Counted from the first letter of the stretch, positions 47,963-59,137 are shown. The stretch: 64,000 nucleotides of DNA from Brienomyrus brachyistius (GCF_023856365.1 NC_064534.1:7522536-7586535), one strand, 5' to 3'. Numbers and translations: made by a program. Notes: generated from the letters alone by a model not told the origin.

Positions 47963-50900
47963 CCATCCTGATGGATCCCAGCTGCTAATGCTCAGAAACC
48001 TCTGAGTTCTGATGCTCTTTGAAAGCATTTTTCATCCTGCAGGTATTTTCAAGGCAACGGAAACGTGCTTCTTATCCGGAGGAGTGCCTCTTAAACCTGC
48101 TTTCCCCAAACCCTGCTGCTGTCACTGCTAATCGTGCCTTGGTAATTAATTTATCCGTTTGATTGCAGTCAAAATGGTGAAATGTGCCATCTAAGGATTT
48201 GTGAGTGTGAAGGCGTCGGATTTTGAAAAATAAAAAGTAAATAAGATGCGTGTGTATATATAATCTTTCTCTCTGTTAAATATCTGTATTTGCAAAAAGG
48301 GCTTCATCTGCCTAATTCTCGCGATTAGTTCACCAAGCGCGGCAAAAATGATCCGAACTTATTTTGATTGCTCAAATCCTTACTGCCACCCATGCATAAT
48401 TTATGATGGGAATAATTCCTTATACCGAGGACTATATTTAGAAAATGGCTGGATAAAAACACGAGCAGATGCACAAGTTTTTTCCAAGTCTTTATCAAAG
48501 GGAAACGAGTCTTGTTCGTTATTAATTTGCATGTATCTGGGGCACTGCGTGGCGCTCGCCGGGTGGGCACCCGGGTGGGCACCCGGGCCGTGCCGATGCC
48601 GCTCCAGTGGAGAGCTCTGCTCGGACCAGCCTCAGCCCTCCACGCCGACATCTGGGCCGTCCCCCGGGCATGCTGCGCTCTCAGTACCCAGAAGCTCACA
48701 GCATATGCTAAGCGGGGACAGGCTCTTTCTAGGAAGGAGGAGCCTGTTGCCGCTGCGGCCCACCAGCGCCCCGTGTGGCGCCCCCCTCTGGCAGACGTAC
48801 CAACTCCAAGGGAAGACTGTCAACGCAGGGGCATCCAGGCAACCGGCGTGACGCAGTGCAGCCCCGTCCTCGTCCCTCGGATGAGTGTTCATGTGAGCAC
48901 CCTCGGGAGCATGGGACCCTCGTGGGAGTCGAGGGGTGCTGGGGGAGCCCGCGTCTTTATGCGGGGCTCGTGGGAAAGTGCGCGGCCGGTCAGCTCCCAC
49001 GGGCTCCGCCATTCTCTGCTCCGATGCGGGCGCGTCACAGACGGCCCCACCGGGTCCCTCCTGACGGCCGGGAACGGCGGTAATCCAGAGAGTTCCAGTG
49101 GCCCGGACAAAAAGGGGAGGGAGAGCTGGAAGTGGGCCCCAGATTGTGCTGTGGGGACACCGGTGTTGCCTCCTTCCCTGACCCCTCCCCACCCCCCCCA
49201 CCCCCAGGGTGTCCCCGGAAGCAGAGCATGTCAGAGAAGCGGTCACGTCCCGGTACTGTTGTCCGTCAGGACACAGAGACCCCACCGCTGAGATGAATGG
49301 TTTCTGTGTCCCCCCGCCCATTCCCATGTTCTGCGGGATGCTTGTGGGGGTCCTGGGGGGGTGGGGGGGTTAGGTGACGCTCAGCGGCCATGCAGTGATG
49401 AGGCCGCCGCTGAATGGCGGCTCTGTCCCAGGGGCCCCAGTTTCCACGGGCCTCTGAATGCAGCCCGTCCGACAGCTCGGGCCTTTGTGTTGGCCGTTGC
49501 GCTTCAGTGTGTTACTGTACTGAAAAAGAGTGTGAGAATCTGTGCTGGGAGAGCGTGCGGCTAGCTCCGGGGGGGGGCACCCGGGGGACAAAGGCCCCGT
49601 TCCTCCCCCCCGTTCCCAAAATCAGAATGGCAGCGCTAATACCTCGGACCCGCCTAGATTCTCTGCATCCCGAGCCCCCCGGTAATCGTGTTTCTTTTGT
49701 TGGCGGGCAGCCTGGGTGCAGTGTCCTGCCTTCTCCAGGGTGGGGCATGTATCTGTTTGTGGTGCCACTAGGGGAGGAGCCTCAGCACTTCCTGCCCAGT
49801 TCGTGGTGGGGGGGCCGGTGACATTCGTCGGTCGACCGTGGAGCTGGGCCTGCTCGTCGTTTTATTTGCATGTTATTTCCGTGTCGTTCACGTGTCCCAT
49901 GCAGCGCTCAAGTCCCACAAGCTGACGTGGCTTCAGCCCCATGCTGTCGGGGCGGGTTCTGGTTCCGTGCCGTCCTCCCGGGTCCAAACGCAGCATGTGG
50001 CGTTCCCCTGCCAGCTCCGACTCAGGCCTGCAGGAAACCCAGTGCGGCCGTGCTGATGACGAGTGAGTCCCCTTCCTCCCGTGGTGTTTGTTTTCGGGCC
50101 GCTCTGGCGTCTCGGGTCCCCCTCGCTGTTTGTGTTCCCTGTCGCCTGAGCGGACCTTTGCCATGCTTCGGGGGAATTGGCCCGGCCTTCATCAGGCGAC
50201 GGTCAGATGGGGTAGTGGATGGTTGCCTGCCTCCCTCCGCCAGCCTGTGTTTATGCCGGAGATGGCTCTGTGACCCCAGGGCGGTTCCCATTTTGAGGGC
50301 CAAGCCGTGGCATTCCGTGTTGGTCAGAGTATCGCGCTGTTCTCTCCGAAAATGACATTGGGGGGGGGGGGGGGGGGGGGGGTTGGCTGAGGGAGCCCAC
50401 TGACGCAATGATCCGGGAGCCCACGGACCACGTCGGCAGAGCGTGTCCAATCCACACGGTTGGTCAGGTTCCACGTGGCTCGTCCTCCTCACCCAGAGAC
50501 GTAAATGCCACTGCTTCCCCCTCATCGGCAGTGACCCGGTCAGGAGACGGCGTCCTGGTTTCCACTTGGCGGGGGGCCGTCCCGGTGGTCCTGTTGGCTG
50601 CTTTTGCGGAGCTGTTTGCAGAGGGGGGCCCAACCGTTACCATGGTGTGACCAGTCGCTTCTCTTTGTGGGGTTAGGGGGTAAGACCGCAAATCAGATCA
50701 CTCCTCATCTTGGATGTTTGTTTCTCCTGTTCTGCGAGCGAAGTCGATCACGTTGATGGCGTGAGTGGATTGCGTTTCGGGGAGGTTCCTCCAGGCGTCT
50801 GCCCTGCCTCACGCTGTTCCTCGTGTCCTCATAAGGAGCGTAAGTTCCGCCTGATCCTGGCCTGCCTGTTCACCTCCAGGCCGTGCTGAACCTCCTGGCC

Positions 50901-53900
50901 TGTGCTTGCACAGCTGGCTGAGTCATAGTGCTTTTATTTGTATTTAAGCTCCTTTATGAAGTGGTGCCCTCACAATGGCTCCCCTGTGGCGAGGACAGAC
51001 CATCCTGTGTCAGTCGTCTCTTGGCATCTCTCGGTCTGCTGTTGTAACCGGCCTGCGCCTGGCTCTCTAAGCATCGCGTAACGTGGCTCAGCCCGGCCGC
51101 CCGCGGTGACATCTTCGTTCCGGGCGGCCGCACGCAGGTGTGCGTGGGCAGGTGAGACGTCATGGCCCCAGGCTCCGCTGGCCTGCACGTGAGGTCACCA
51201 CGTCCTGCCTTGCTCAGCCCTGGCCAAGCTGTGAATTTCCTGCAGGAAAATCCATCGGCATGCAAATGGGATGAACGATTTATCATAAACACACAGAGAA
51301 AGCCCAAATGAGTGATATCATGGCAGTGAAATTGCCTGGTGGGAGTTGGGTGATCTGCGGTTGCATCTTTCCCCCCGCGGTCCCCATTCCTCTTTCCCAT
51401 CCCCCTCTATTCCTCCCCTCACCTCACTTTTTTGTGTCATTTTCCCCTCTGTGGTCTTATTTATCTGTCACTCTCACCGGAGCGTGTAAGCGCTCCCACA
51501 CAAACACAGCAACACAGACACACATGCCTGTTTTCTGAGAGACGGGGGCTGCTCGTCTCAAACTTCTGTTCTTTTATCTTCCACCTTAGAGATGTGAATC
51601 GGTTTAATTGACAAAAGCTGGTTTTGGAGTGACTTATTCCTGGAGCAGTCTGAGGTGATGTGCAGGAGCCACCTGAGGCATTTCTGACCGCGACAAAGGC
51701 TGCAAGATAGAGGTCCACATGCTCACCTCGCTTTGGAGGGGGAGGAAGGAGGCGCCAGCCGAGGGGGGGCGAGGGGGGGGGATTTTGAACTGAGCCGGAG
51801 ACAACAGGGTAGTAGAGCAAGGAGAGGTTTTGAGAGCACGGTGTCCATGGCAACCAGTTAACTGGGGTGTCCGGGGTTTTATTCATAATTAAGAATGTTT
51901 GTGGAGCAGGGAGGGCTGCCAGGAAGCAACTGCTCTGCCATGCCTCCATCAAAACCTTTGCCGTACTTTGACAAGACATCGGCGTGTGTTGGTTTAGCTG
52001 CCTGAAGTATATGCTGATGGGGGGGGGAAGCAGTTCTTTCTGCTGGGAAACAAGAAATAATGAGAAGCACAGGCCTGTGCAGGAACGCTGCGCGCTGTCA
52101 CGCTGCACGTGTGCGTCTGCGCTCTGCATTAGACGGGCGCTAATGTGCGAAACGGCTTGATTTCTCCCGACCCTCCGCTTTTACCAGCACACTGTAAACA
52201 CTGGCCGCATGCATCGGAGCAGAAACGCGGCCAGACTGCAGAGAGCGTCACGCTTGGAGTGAAACCCCAAATGCGTTTCACGGCAAGAGCGCATTCTCGT
52301 CAGCGTGCTGACACGGCGTGGAGGTTTACCTGCTCTGGGGGGGGGTGGGGACTGTTGGTGGGGGGGAGGCGTTCTCAATGTGTCATGCCACTCTGAAAGG
52401 CATTACTTGTGGAAAAAAATGCATTAGAGATTAACGGCTTATAAAATTAATGTGGAAGAAAAAAATCTATATTGAACTAAACATTCTATGAATTTTTAAT
52501 TAGGAGGCAATTTAGAGTGGCTTGGTTAAGAGGAACTAATACAGGTGTGTCATGTGGGGGGGGGGGGGTAATGTGTAAATGTGTAAATGGGGGGTAGTGT
52601 GTAAAGGGGCCCCAAAATGGAGGCGGGGGTGCTACAGCAATGTATCAGGTCGGGGGGGTAATAGTGTGTAAAGGGGCCCCAAAATGGAGGCGGAGAGCTA
52701 CAGCAATGTATCAGGTCGGGGGGGTAATAGTGTGTAAAGGGGCCCCAAAATGGAGGCGGGGAGCTACAGCAATGTATCAGGTCGGGGGGGTAATAGTGTG
52801 TAAAGGGGCCCCAAAATGGAGGCGGGGAGCTACAGCAATGTATCAGGTCGGGGGGGTAATAGTGTGTAAAGGGGCCCCAAAATGGAGGCGGGGAGCTACA
52901 GCAATGTATCAGGTCGGGGGGGTAATAGTGTGTAAAGGGGCCCCAAAATGGAGGCGGGGAGCTACAGCAATGTATCAGGTCGGGGGGGTAATAGTGTGTA
53001 AAGGGGCCCCAAAATGGAGGCGGGGAGCTACAGCAATGTATCAGGTCGGGGGGGTAATAGTGTGTAAAGGGGCCCCAAAATGGAGGCGGGGAGCTACAGC
53101 AATGTATCAGGTCGGGGGGGTAATAGTGTATAAAGGGGCCCCGAAATGGAGGCGGGGAGCTACAGCAGTGCATCAGGTCGGGGGGGTAATAGTGTGTAAA
53201 GGGGCCCCAAAATGGAGGCGGAGAGCTACAGCAATGTATCAGGTCGGGGGGGTAATAGTGTGTAAAGGGGCCCCAAAATGGAGGCGGAGAGCTACAGCAA
53301 TGTATCAGGTCGGGGGGGTAATAGTGTGTAAAGGGGCCCCAAAATGGAGGCGGGGAGCTACAGCAATGTATCAGGTCGGGGGGGTAATAGTGTGTAAAGG
53401 GGCCCCAAAATGGAGGCGGGGAGCTACAGCAATGTATCAGGTCGGGGGGGTAATAGTGTGTAAAGGGGCCCCAAAATGGAGGCGGGGTGCTACAGCAATG
53501 TATCAGGTCGGGGGGGTAATAGTGTGTAAAGGGGCCCCAAAATGGAGGCGGGGAGCTACAGCAATGTATCAGGTCGGGGGGGTAATAGTGTGTAAAGGGG
53601 CCCCAAAATGGAGGCGGAGAGCTACAGCAATGTATCAGGTCGGGGGGGTAATAGTGTGTAAAGGGGCCCCAAAATGGAGGCGGGGAGCTACAGCAATGTA
53701 TCAGGTCGGGGGGGTAATAGTGTGTAAAGGGGCCCCAAAATGGAGGCGGGGAGCTACAGCAATGTATCAGGTCGGGGGGGTAATAGTGTGTAAAGGGGCC
53801 CCAAAATGGAGGCGGGGAGCTACAGCAATGTATCAGGTCGGGGGGGTAATAGTGTGTAAAGGGGCCCCAAAATGGAGGCGGGGAGCTACAGCAATGTATC

Positions 53901-56900
53901 AGGTCGGGGGGGGTAATAGTGTGTAAAGGGGCCCCAAAATGGAGGCGGGGAGCTACAGCAATGTATCAGTTCGGGGGGGGTAATAGTGTGTAAAGGGGCC
54001 CCAAAATGGAGGCGGGGAGCTACAGCAATGTATCAGGTCGGGGGGGTAATAGTGTGTAAAGGGGCCCCAAAATGGAGGCGGGGAGCTACAGCAATGTATC
54101 AGGTCGGGGGGGTAATAGTGTATAAAGGGGCCCCAAAATGGAGGCGGAGAGCTACAGCAATGTATCAGGTCGGGGGGGTAATAGTGTGTAAAGGGGCCCC
54201 AAAATGGAGGCGGGGAGCTACAGCAATGTATCAGGTCGGGGGGGTAATAGTGTGTAAAGGGGCCCCAAAATGGAGGCGGGGAGCTACAGCAATGTATCAG
54301 GTCGGGGGGGTAATAGTGTGTAAAGGGGCCCCAAAATGGAGGCGGGGAGCTACAGCAATGTATCAGGTCGGGGGGGTAATAGTGTGTAAAGGGGCCCCAA
54401 AATGGAGGCGGGGAGCTACAGCAATGTATCAGGTCGGGGGGGTAATAGTGTGTAAAGGGGCCCCAAAATGTAGGCGGGGAGCTACAGCAATGTATCAGGT
54501 CGGGGGGGTAATAGTGTGTAAAGGGGCCCCAAAATGGAGGCGGGGAGCTACAGCAATGTATCAGGTCGGGGGGGTAATAGTGTGTAAAGGGGCCCCAAAA
54601 TGGAGGCGGGGAGCTACAGCAATGTATCAGGTCGGGGGGGTAATAGTGTGTAAAGGGGCCCCAAAATGGAGGCGGGGAGCTACAGCAGTGCATCAGGTCG
54701 GGGGGGTAATAGTGTATAAAGGGGCCCCGAAATGGAGGTGGGGAGCTACAGCAATGTATCAGGTCGGGGGGGTAATAGTGTGTAAAGGGGACTCACAGTG
54801 GAGGCGGGGAGCTACAGGGGTGTCGTTTTTGGGGCATGATAGAAGGAGAGCTGAAATAGAGGTGAAGGTACCGTAGTGAGAAAAGCGTAAAAATACTAGA
54901 CTTGGGGGGGTGAGGGGTGACAGGTCATGTGACTGTTACACCTGTCCACCTGCTCAGATGGGAGTGAAAACACGGGTGTTGAAAGGAGCGAGACGTGTGA
55001 GGAAAGATGAGGAGACCTTGTGAGGTCCTCAGTGTGCTGCAGGCCACCTCTGCGGAAAGGCCACCGCACACAACACCCCGCTCTGGAAATAGCAGTTTGT
55101 CACACAGCAGCATAAGATAATGCATGGCTGATGGGAAGAGATATTTCACAATCCATTCCCATACCTTCTTCGCTTCCATCTTTTACGCCGTAGTGGAATT
55201 CACTGGAGAAATGATTTTTTTTTTATGTAATTGTTTGTATTTGCGACTGATTTCTGTTCAGTGTGGTTGGTTATCTAGTTTCAGTCCTGTGAGTGAAATT
55301 GAGCACCAGTTTTAGTTTTCATATGTATTATTTATTGGTCTGGTTTCTTTTTCATATATGTGTTTATTGCCATTTTTTATCAAATGATTTGTATTGAATT
55401 GAATGTAACTGGTAATTACTGGCCCATCCTCTTTCCACACTCCTCCAGGAGTCAGTGATGTGGGCCGTAAAATTTCAGCTCATTCTGAGAAATAATTCAT
55501 GAAGTGTTTTTTTGTGTCAGATTTCTTCCTTTTGGGTAAAGAAAAAATAATAAAAATAAAAATAAAAGACCCGAAGAAGCTGGGAAGCGCGGCTGCCTGT
55601 GGGCTGAGGTCCAGCAGCTCGTTAGCGGAGCCAGAGGCAGCCGGGTGCTCGACTCGCAGGCTCCATTGAGGAGGATGCTGCTCGGATCCGGGGCGGACCG
55701 CGCTGCATGGATGGAGAGCCTTCCTGCTGGGATTTCCGGCCGTGATCTAGTCGCCTGTTGGGTTCTGCTCTGGGCTTGTCAGGTCCTGGTAGCCTGACAC
55801 GAAGCCGCTGATATAATGGGCGCGAAGTGTTTTCAGCTGCTTTTACTTAGCTAACGTCTCCTGAGACATTTCATCCCCTCCATCCTAAGCTGTTGCCATG
55901 AAGAAGATCCACGGCCGATGACGTGGGAGGTTCTCAAAGACCTTGTCGCAGCATTTATTGGCCCGCCAACCATGTCGTCAGTAATTAGTGCCGTAAAGAT
56001 GTTTTTCAGTCATTGGACAGATTTTGTCCCATCAGACAGACGGGGGCAGTACTGTATGTTTTTATAATCATGCGTGCGTGTGTTTGTGAGCTCCTGTTCA
56101 TCGAGCCAATCACATCTTAGGAATAATGATGTGGCTGTCACGTGATCCGGGCAGGGCACGTGTGGTCAATGTATGAGCAAACATGTCCCAGAGTCACCCT
56201 TAATTACAACCGCCAGGTCTCGGCAATAAGGTAGCATGTTCCACGCCAGTGATTCTCATACAGTCATTACACGGAACACGGAGAGCAGTCAGCAAACACA
56301 CTGGTCACAAATGTGTTCAGCTGTGACATATGGTGTAGCAATATGTGCCCCTTTGACGGAAGCATTGTGAAATTCTGCAAACACTCACTATTAAATCTAA
56401 TGCATAGGGAGGAAGCGCAGATATTCAATGCTTACTGTAGCAGCCTGTGTTTAATATATGGAAAGATTTATGAAATATACTGTATTTTTCTCAGCTTAGT
56501 ATTATAAACATTATCATGAAATCAAAAAAATTATGGCATTATAAGTGAGGAAAAATAAAATATATGTTTATGAATTTTTGCAAGCAGATGTCCAACCTTT
56601 GAACGTCTAACTTCTGTGGCCTTGAACTGATGCTTCAGGGTTAAATAGCTGTCGGATTTTTCTTCTGGTGTCTGTAGGGATGCAGGCCAAGGTCTCATTG
56701 TGCTGGGAGTCGACATGAAATCCGGTTATTTAAGGATCTAATTGGCTGTGACAATTAATATTAATGTGTATATCCCAGCTTATATCCCCAGAAAAAGCGG
56801 TCAGGAAAACAGTGTCCTGGAGGACATGAAATGCTCTGGAGGGTCACTGGGAGTGAGCTCTGTAATTATGATGTTTCCTGCTGGAGGGTTTTTGGTGTCG

Positions 56901-57841
56901 TGCTGCCCCAGCAGAAAGGTGATGACAGTTCTCATGCCATGTTTACGCTGAACTTGTCCACGCTGACACTCGGGTTCCATCTCGCCATTTGCAGTAAGTG
57001 CAGTACGCCCATTAAGATTCTCTAGTAACTCGAGCAATGGTGAGGTCCAAATCGCGAGCTGTCCTACATTTCTATATCACCTGTCAGGAATGTTTCCCCC
57101 CTACTCAGCCCATAATTGTGGATGGTAATTCAGGATTTCGTTAATGTCACTGCTGTTAATGTGTTCTGATTCCGCAGCCCCCACTGCCAGTCACTCCAGC
57201 CCCTCAGCCATAAATGCTAGTGTGGGGGCGGCATCTTCCAAGTAACGGCACATCCCTTGATTATTTGATGTGACTGAGGAGCCGCCTGGCCTCCTTATGT
57301 CCGGAAGAGTTCCCAGGTTGGACTTCCACATCTCTCTGTCGGTGTGTTATTACCATGTATGCTTCAAATAGTTCTTTAAGAATTTGCATCAGCTGTAGAA
57401 GTAATAATTCAGCTAAACGTTGCAGGTTCAGATCCGTGGTGATGGTGGGTGGGTTCCAGGGTACCTAATCCAGTCAAAAACATGACTCTAGCAATTAGAT
57501 AATGTACCAAAATGAGTAAAAATAAGCGAGAAATCTGTCTGCTGGGTGATGAAATGTCTTTCTGATAGGTAAGTGCTGTGTTTGTATTGGTCCTTGAATC
57601 CCTCATATGTTTGTTGGCCTTCAGAATCTCACTGCGTTCCTTGTCTTTAGGGTCCAGAGAGGGTCTTTGTACAGTTCAGCCACCAGGAACTGCTTGAGTT
57701 CTACAACAAGGTCAGTGTGAATTAACCGTATTTCTACTTTGTGACTTGTGGCTGCAGTGTGCGGACAGCTAACGTTTGCTTGCTTGTTTTTTTCGTTTTC
57801 AGCTTGAGATCATCCAGGCTCAGCTGGATTCGCTCACCTGA
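21805..57841 (+). CDS. commd10: COMM domain-containing protein 10
   Basis: Subunit of the CCC/Commander complex, which with retriever and WASH recycles endosomal membrane proteins; COMMD proteins also influence copper handling and NF-kB signalling. Coding exons are 21805-21833, 22786-22876, 23037-23147, 23687-23842, 26572-26682, 57651-57710 and 57803-57841. They join in frame to 198 residues (human about 202). The N-terminal helical HN domain (residues about 1-125) includes [20 protein letters not shown] and [20 protein letters not shown]. The C-terminal COMM domain (about 130-198) starts [15 protein letters not shown], with its conserved Trp at 135, and ends [17 protein letters not shown]. 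The start has G at -3 and G at +4. The fifth intron is 31 kb. The gene appears intact. Confidence 0.97.
21834..22785 (+). other. commd10 intron 1
   Basis: A 952-base intron with an (ATT)n tract (22209-22235) and a short CATT/ATCC tract near 22480-22510. No gene is seen. Confidence 0.7.
22786..22876 (+). CDS. commd10: commd10 exon 2
   Basis: Acceptor ctgtatttccag; encodes (S)[20 protein letters not shown] through QRVHLK; donor GTATGC. The 91 bases complete the phase left by exon 1. Confidence 0.95.
23037..23147 (+). CDS. commd10: commd10 exon 3
   Basis: Acceptor taatctgttag; encodes [20 protein letters not shown] through [11 protein letters not shown]; donor GTAAGG. It has 37 codons in phase 0. 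Confidence 0.96.
23219..23300 (+). mobile_element. fragment related to the hAT foldback element
   Basis: Starts CAGTGTTGCCCAACAAGTTC and continues through GACCCCCAGACAGTCCATG and TTTTTGCTCCCTCCCAACTC, closely matching one arm of the foldback element at 19040-19165. It lies in commd10 intron 3. The second arm is not evident, so it is an incomplete or longer-type copy. Confidence 0.7.
23687..23842 (+). CDS. commd10: commd10 exon 4
   Basis: Acceptor ccctttcag; encodes [20 protein letters not shown] through [10 protein letters not shown]; donor GTGAGC. It has 52 codons and completes the helical HN domain. Confidence 0.97.
23843..26571 (+). other. commd10 intron 4
   Basis: Dominated by the 31-bp minisatellite at 24990-25845. 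The flanks show no recognisable gene; a 170-codon - strand frame at 24471-24983 has no domain similarity that I recognise. Confidence 0.7.
24990..25845 (+). repeat. 31-bp minisatellite, about 27 units
   Basis: Perfectly periodic units beginning GGATTGGTATTGCTAACAAG and ending GAACCTGGCTA. The central units (about 25365-25790) are almost identical, while the edges carry variants (AACAACGAA, TTATAACGAA). This pattern is typical of arrays homogenised from the centre. Each unit holds ATTGG, an inverted CCAAT motif. Confidence 0.97.
26572..26682 (+). CDS. commd10: commd10 exon 5
   Basis: Acceptor ctctggactgcag; encodes [20 protein letters not shown] through AVSSEDVE; donor GTACGG. It forms the start of the COMM domain, including the conserved VGW motif. 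Confidence 0.95.
26917..27115 (+). repeat. 44-bp minisatellite
   Basis: Units of catactgaccacaccccctt then ccttacattgaccacacccc, with starts at 26961, 27005 and 27049, plus degenerate copies on both sides to about 27180. It is rich in CCACACCC. Confidence 0.9.
28880..29165. mobile_element. short non-autonomous interspersed element (GTGGGGAC type)
   Basis: Ends carry GTGGGGACT (near 28905) and its complement AGTCCCCAC (near 29138). Inside is a perfect 8-bp hairpin GTGGGGAC-9 nt-GTCCCCAC (29080-29104) and a CCCTAACCGTAACC tract. (CA)n flanks it on the left and ACACAC on the right. The composition matches a short repeat common in teleost genomes. The family name is uncertain and there is no coding sequence. 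Confidence 0.6.
29651..29689. repeat. (TG)n microsatellite
   Basis: A perfect TG tract of 39 bases in commd10 intron 5. Confidence 0.98.
38267..38330. repeat. (TC)n-(CA)n compound microsatellite
   Basis: A TC tract with one TG interruption (38267-38314) followed by a CA tract. Confidence 0.97.
42501..42870 (+). repeat. 43-bp minisatellite, 9 units
   Basis: The word GATCC recurs at exactly 43-base steps from 42501 to 42845. The unit reads GATCCAATCACAGCAGAGAT then TAGCAGAACTTCCTTGCTAGC with variants. Seven of nine units contain CCAATCA; the first two read CCAGTCG. Confidence 0.96.
45605..45654. repeat. (TG)n microsatellite
   Basis: A perfect TG tract of about 25 units in commd10 intron 5. 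Confidence 0.98.
46129..46204. repeat. (TGCG)n microsatellite
   Basis: A tandem gtgc/tgcg tract with TGCA and TGTGCG interruptions. Cys/Arg-rich or His-rich frames on either strand come from this repeat only. Confidence 0.95.
46655..46975 (+). repeat. C-rich minisatellite with 28-bp units
   Basis: The left part mixes CTCAGTCTCCGTCC and CTCAGTCTCCCTTC words. The right part is regular, with GTCCCTCGG at 46811, 46839, 46867, 46895, 46923 and 46951 (28-base steps). The strand asymmetry is pyrimidine-rich on +. It yields a spurious Pro/Ser-rich reading frame. Confidence 0.93.
47730..47959. repeat. alternating purine-pyrimidine tract (TG/TGCG)n
   Basis: About 230 bases of GT with TATG interruptions, then (TGCG)n, then pure (TG)n at 47900-47959. 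It is a compound microsatellite with strong Z-DNA-forming character. Confidence 0.96.
50360..50382 (+). repeat. G homopolymer (23)
   Basis: An uninterrupted run of 23 G within a G-rich part of commd10 intron 5. The exact length is prone to sequencing error. Confidence 0.9.
52575..54820 (+). repeat. 66-bp minisatellite, about 34 units
   Basis: The unit begins ATGTATCAGGTCGGGGGGGT, then AATAGTGTGTAAAGGGGCCC, then CAAAATGGAGGCGGGGAGCT and ACAGCA. Because 66 is divisible by 3, frames stay open for hundreds of codons on both strands ([20 protein letters not shown] on +; [20 protein letters not shown] on -). Two consecutive units near 53906 and 53967 have eight instead of seven G, which breaks the frames. 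Variants (GGAGAG, GGGGTG, CCCCGAAA, GTGTATAAAG) are interspersed. It is intronic, with no sign of being an exon. Confidence 0.97.
57651..57710 (+). CDS. commd10: commd10 exon 6
   Basis: Acceptor ccttgtctttag; encodes exactly 20 codons, [20 protein letters not shown]; donor GTCAGT. It matches the EFSHKELFDFYNKLE segment of the COMM domain after a 31-kb intron. Confidence 0.95.
57803..57841 (+). CDS. commd10: commd10 exon 7 (terminal)
   Basis: Acceptor tttcgttttcag; encodes [12 protein letters not shown] and then TGA. This C-terminus is almost invariant in COMMD10 proteins. Confidence 0.95.
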   Translation, partial: LEIIQAQLDSLT

Positions 57842-59137
57842 TGGCAAGCTTTTCTGTTTGGCCGTGAGGAACAACAAACGAATTGCACGCTTGCAAGGAA
57901 AAACAATTTGGCCACCCTGCCGATTTTTCGATACGAACTTAACCGTCAAAAATTCCAGCCATGCCATCGCCGTCTCTCTCGGCACAGATACCCACTGTGT
58001 CGTGTGAATTGGAAGGCGACGGTGCTCCATGCCTGTCTACACTTCCCCGGGAAAGGCTGGGGAGTCTGCCTGTTATTTCATTCACTCTCTGTATGAAACA
58101 GTTTTGCTTGGTTTGTATGTCTCTGTATATCGACCCTTAATCTAACAATGCAATGTAAATGCTGGAAGCTGGACATTCCTATTGATTTCCACTGGCTACT
58201 GCCTGGTCTCAGCTGTCCAATTATGGTGCCTCATCTCCGCCGTCAGTCTGGCACTGCGTACCATTTCTTCATCAGCCGCGACCATGTGCATTGCATACAT
58301 GGCCCTGGTTTTAAATATCCCTGGAAAGACCTGTAATATTAAGCATATTGACTTCTGTCTGTGCAGAGAGGAAATGAAGCAGCTCTGGAAATGAGATGTG
58401 ATTAATTACTGATGTGGAATGTTTTCTGGATCGTTTGAATTATACATCCTTTGCAGTAAAATTGTTACTTTTGATGTTGGGGAATGCATTTTCTTATAGC
58501 AGAGATGCATGCAGACCTTAAATGAGTCGCTGGCACGCAAACCAAGAGCACCTTTGTTGGTGACAGGGACATGAGACAGGGACCATGGCATATGGGACAT
58601 GGGGGCACAAAGCCTGAGACAGGGGACATGGCATTTAGGACATGGGATGGGGACAGTTGACACAGGGCATAGGACAGGAACATGGCTTATGGGACACAGG
58701 GTGGGAGCGTGTTACATTGTTTTCCAGTCACAGAAAGATTTGACATGCAGGACGTAACTGTCATTATGCAAGGGGGATTACACAGGAACAGTGGAACCTA
58801 GGGGATAAGGGAGATGTGGCACACAAGAGAATGGACATAGGGTGGAGGACAAAGGACATGGTGCAATACATGGGAGGTAGGATAGGGACAGTGACATTGA
58901 ACGCTGGACACATGGGGATGGAGAGAGAGGACACAGGATGTGGGCCCTTTTAGCGTTGCAGAAGCAGCGAGTGTCAGGTGGAGGAAGTAATAAAGGAGAG
59001 ACGGGCCATCTTTACATTTAGAATCGTCCATATGTAAGCAAATCCAGTTTAAACTGCTAATGATTTCCCTTTGATTCCATGTTCGGGTTGGTTAATTACT
59101 TGGAACACCCGTTACACTCTGTGTGGGTATGTCTATA
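57842..59137 (+). other. commd10 3' flank / putative 3' UTR
   Basis: Sequence after the commd10 stop. The only AATAAA on this strand is at 58989-58994, 1.15 kb downstream, and it is embedded in a repeat-like region; an AGTAAA variant is at 58456-58461. Positions 58560-58960 are purine-rich with loosely repeated GGGACATGG and GGACACAGG words. No gene is seen. Confidence 0.45.
58560..58960 (+). repeat. degenerate GGGACATGG/GGACACAGG repeat
   Basis: Numerous irregularly spaced copies of gggacatgg, ggacacagg and gacaggga words give a purine-rich + strand. It looks like an old, diverged minisatellite. Confidence 0.6.

Larger units (their letters stand above)
26683..57650 (+). other. commd10 intron 5, about 31 kb (no gene seen)
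   Basis: The exon 5 and exon 6 boundaries are certain, so the whole block is intron of commd10. It contains five minisatellites, several microsatellites and an interspersed element (28880-29165), all listed separately. Parts are unusually GC-rich with CpG, for example 31.2-33.8 kb and 48.5-50.7 kb. Long open frames there occur on both strands at once and show no recognisable domain or codon-like conservation. A nested gene cannot be ruled out, but none is supported. Confidence 0.75.

Noticed and set aside
52640..54876. Long open frames of 428, 296, 246 and 207 codons as repeat-protein genes
   Set aside because: They exist only because a 66-bp unit without stops is tandemly repeated; both strands are open at once, and the array lies inside a commd10 intron without splice or start context.
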